A stretch of DNA of 7,037 nt, taken from NCBI GenBank assembly GCA_030833265.1, contig JAURHO010000082.1, positions 1-7,037 on the forward strand. The letters are read 5' to 3'. Origin of the DNA: Crocinitomicaceae bacterium (GTDB lineage: Bacteria; Bacteroidota; Bacteroidia; Flavobacteriales_D; Crocinitomicaceae). A model generated the notes under the pieces. It saw nothing but the letters and a program-made list of their open reading frames with translations. It ran no database searches and was not told the DNA's origin. Both the position numbers and the translations under genes were made by a program. Shown here piece by piece: positions 5,410-7,037 of this stretch (its first letter is position 1; every line of letters begins with the position of its first letter).

Positions 5410-6891
5410 ATGAAGGTAGGAATAATCGGATCCGGAATCGGGGCGCTTGCAAGTGCCATTGAACTCAAACGTTTGGGCTTGGAGGTGCATGTTTTTGAAG
5501 CCAACGCACAAATTGGTGGTAAAATCATTGAGCAGCACTTAGGTAATTACCGCTTTGATATGGGGCCTTCTGTTTTTACCGAACCAGCCTTACTAACGGC
5601 GCTCTTACAGCAACTAGATCCGCAGGCTGAATTTCCTTATCACCAACTCCAAGAATCTTGTCGTTACTTTTATAATGACGGCCAACAGGTCGTTTTACCT
5701 GTGCACAAAGAGGCGGTAGCCAAAACAATTGCCACAGCGTTTGGCGAGTCGCAAGCAAACACCCTTCAATTTCTCGACCGCATGGAGGCTAATTATAAAG
5801 CCATCTATCCGGTGTTTATTCAGATTTCTTTACATCGCTTTAGGCATCTATTTGCCAAACCTTTAATTAAAGCACTAGGGCGCCTGTTTAAATATGGTTT
5901 GCACCTCACGATGCACCAACAAAACAAAAAGCATTTTCGCAACCCGAAAACCATCCAAATTTTTGATCGTTTGGCAACTTATAATGGCAGTTCTCCTTAT
6001 TTGGCACCAGCAATGCTCAATATTATTGCACAGCTAGAACTTAACGAAGGTCCAGCAATGCCCGTTGGTGGAATGGTACAGATTACCAAGCGCCCTTTTG
6101 AACTGGCTAAACAACAGGGGGTTCAATTTCATACCAATGAACGCGTACTTGAAATCTTACTTGACCAAAGAAAAGTGAGAGGGCTCAGAACAGAAAAGGC
6201 AAACTTTGATTTTGATGTAGTGGTTTCCAACATGGACATTCACTACACCTATGAAAAGTTGTTACCTGCAGTTAAGCCACCACATTTATTACTAAAGCAA
6301 GAAAAGTCAAGTTCTGCTGTGGTCTTTTATTGGGGAATGGGGCAGTCCTTTGCTCAATTAGGTGTCCATAACATCTTGTTTGCCGAAAATTATGAGGCAG
6401 AGTTCAAAGCCATCTTTGAATCAAAAACTTTGCATCCGGACCCAACGGTTTACATCCATATTTCTTCAAAGGTAGAAAAGACCGATGCGCCTGAGGGCAA
6501 AGAGAATTGGTTTGTGATGGTGAATGCTCCAATTAACGTTGGCCAAGATTGGGACAACGAAATTCAGTTACTACGCAAACGCATATTAGAAAAGTTGTCA
6601 AAAGCATTGCAAATGGATATCGAACCTTTCATAGAAGAGGAGCGCATCAACGAACCGCGTTTGATTGACGCGCGCTACAGTGGTAAGCAAGGTTCTATTT
6701 ATGGGAACGCTTCTAATAATGCCTTCTCGGCTTTTCTGCGTCACCCCAACTTTTCAAAACAAATCAAGGGTTTGTATTTTGCGGGGGTAACCGTGCATCC
6801 GGGTGGAGGCATTCCTTTAGCCATCAATAGCGCCAAGATTGTAGCGCGTTGCGTCCTAGAAGATTATCCTAGTCTTCGAAATAAAGCTTGA
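5410..6891 (+). CDS. crtD: Carotenoid desaturase, CrtI/CrtD family (likely 1-hydroxycarotenoid 3,4-desaturase)
   Basis: An FAD-dependent amine-oxidase-fold enzyme of 493 residues that introduces double bonds into carotenoids, peripheral to the membrane. The N-terminus has the dinucleotide-binding motif GSGIGALASA (7-16) with the ribose-binding acidic residue E30 and the IGGK turn (35-38). The C-terminus has GSIYG, a LRHPNF block and the flavin-contacting segment GLYFAGVTVHPGGGIPL (454-470). The VHPGGGIPL wording is what I associate with flavobacterial CrtD (hydroxycarotenoid 3,4-desaturase of myxol/saproxanthin-type pathways) more than phytoene desaturase CrtI, whose motif more often reads THPGAGIP. 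That subfamily choice is from memory and less secure than the family. The ATG at 5410 is preferred over the TTG two codons upstream. No other carotenoid gene (crtB, crtI, crtY, cruF) is in view, so it is outside any cluster. The last 23 bases overlap a convergent reading frame. Confidence 0.85.
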   Translation: MKVGIIGSGIGALASAIELKRLGLEVHVFEANAQIGGKIIEQHLGNYRFDMGPSVFTEPALLTALLQQLDPQAEFPYHQLQESCRYFYNDGQQVVLPVHKEAVAKTIATAFGESQANTLQFLDRMEANYKAIYPVFIQISLHRFRHLFAKPLIKALGRLFKYGLHLTMHQQNKKHFRNPKTIQIFDRLATYNGSSPYLAPAMLNIIAQLELNEGPAMPVGGMVQITKRPFELAKQQGVQFHTNERVLEILLDQRKVRGLRTEKANFDFDVVVSNMDIHYTYEKLLPAVKPPHLLLKQEKSSSAVVFYWGMGQSFAQLGVHNILFAENYEAEFKAIFESKTLHPDPTVYIHISSKVEKTDAPEGKENWFVMVNAPINVGQDWDNEIQLLRKRILEKLSKALQMDIEPFIEEERINEPRLIDARYSGKQGSIYGNASNNAFSAFLRHPNFSKQIKGLYFAGVTVHPGGGIPLAINSAKIVARCVLEDYPSLRNKA

Positions 6892-7036
6892 AACACTGTA
6901 CTTGCTCTAGCTTTGCATTTTCCTTAGCAAATGATCCGCTAATTGAAAAGAAACTCATGTAAACAGGATTTTTCTTTAAATCTTTTAGGGCCAAATTTTG
7001 CTTGTTTTCAGAAAAATAAAATTGCCGAATGGTTTT
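6869..7036 (-). CDS. Unrecognised protein, C-terminal end only (cut by right window edge)
   Basis: A minus-strand frame is open from the right edge to a TAG at 6871-6869, giving the last 55 residues of a protein whose start is outside. The residues read like real protein, rich in K, E, N and F, with alternating hydrophobic stretches (VYMSFFSISGSF; VQCFKLYFED at the end) that suggest beta-strands. I recognise no family. Support comes from its length in AT-rich DNA, its natural-looking composition and the absence of any competing plus-strand frame after the desaturase. It converges on the desaturase gene, overlapping its 3' end by 23 bases, with no terminator between. It could be a chance open frame. 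Confidence 0.55.
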   Translation of the reverse strand, partial: KTIRQFYFSENKQNLALKDLKKNPVYMSFFSISGSFAKENAKLEQVQCFKLYFED

Positions 7037-7037
7037 T

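Noticed and set aside
5244..5528. Minus-strand open frame spanning the HU/desaturase intergenic region
   Set aside because: Half of it is antisense to the FAD-binding N-terminus of the desaturase and the rest covers promoter-like DNA; the peptide resembles no family I know.
5576..5758. Minus-strand open frame of 60 codons within the desaturase
   Set aside because: Antisense shadow with no supporting feature.
1..7037. Search for CRISPR arrays, tRNA/rRNA, insertion sequences, att sites, toxin-antitoxin or defence genes
   Set aside because: No spaced repeats, cloverleaf-like sequence, transposase motif or terminal inverted repeats were found; all large frames are housekeeping or metabolic families.

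Overview
This 7-kb stretch looks like ordinary chromosome from a Bacteroidota bacterium, probably a pigmented aerobic member of the Flavobacteriia/Sphingobacteriia/Cytophagia type. Three things suggest this: AT-rich intergenic DNA, gene starts without Shine-Dalgarno sequences but preceded by the Bacteroidota -7 promoter element TAnnTTTG (seen upstream of uvrA, gmhA, the SDR gene and the HU gene), and UvrA, HU and carotenoid-desaturase proteins that read like Bacteroidota versions. Genus cannot be fixed from the window.

Layout, left to right. 1-1595 (-): the first 531 codons of uvrA, running off the left edge. 1596-1642: a 47-bp divergent promoter region built on an inverted repeat. 1643-3403 (+): a 14-TM APC-superfamily (CAT-type) amino acid permease. 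Four bases later, convergent, 3408-3983 (-): gmhA, sedoheptulose-7-phosphate isomerase. 3984-4048: a second compact divergent promoter region. 4049-4852 (+): a classical short-chain dehydrogenase/reductase. 4891-4926: a bidirectional rho-independent terminator. 4944-5216 (-): an HU-family nucleoid protein. 5217-5409: a 193-bp divergent intergenic region with phased A/T tracts and a 14-bp perfect palindrome. 5410-6891 (+): a CrtI/CrtD-family carotenoid desaturase. 6869-7036 (-): the C-terminal end of an unrecognised gene entering from the right and overlapping the desaturase tail by 23 bp. No gene-free stretch exceeds 300 bases.

The genes do not form one pathway. They are single-gene transcription units for DNA repair, amino acid uptake, heptose synthesis for the LPS core, an oxidoreductase of unknown substrate, nucleoid architecture and carotenoid pigment. 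All pairs are divergent or convergent, so no multi-gene operon is visible. I found no mobile element, CRISPR array, tRNA, rRNA or defence system, and no convincing undescribed system. The observations most worth a second look are regulatory: a palindrome carrying two back-to-back -7 elements (uvrA/permease), apparently leaderless starts, a 10-bp repeat bracketing the SDR promoter, and helically phased A/T tracts upstream of the HU gene. One protein-level observation is a UvrA lacking the first CxxC pair of its usual N-terminal-half zinc module.
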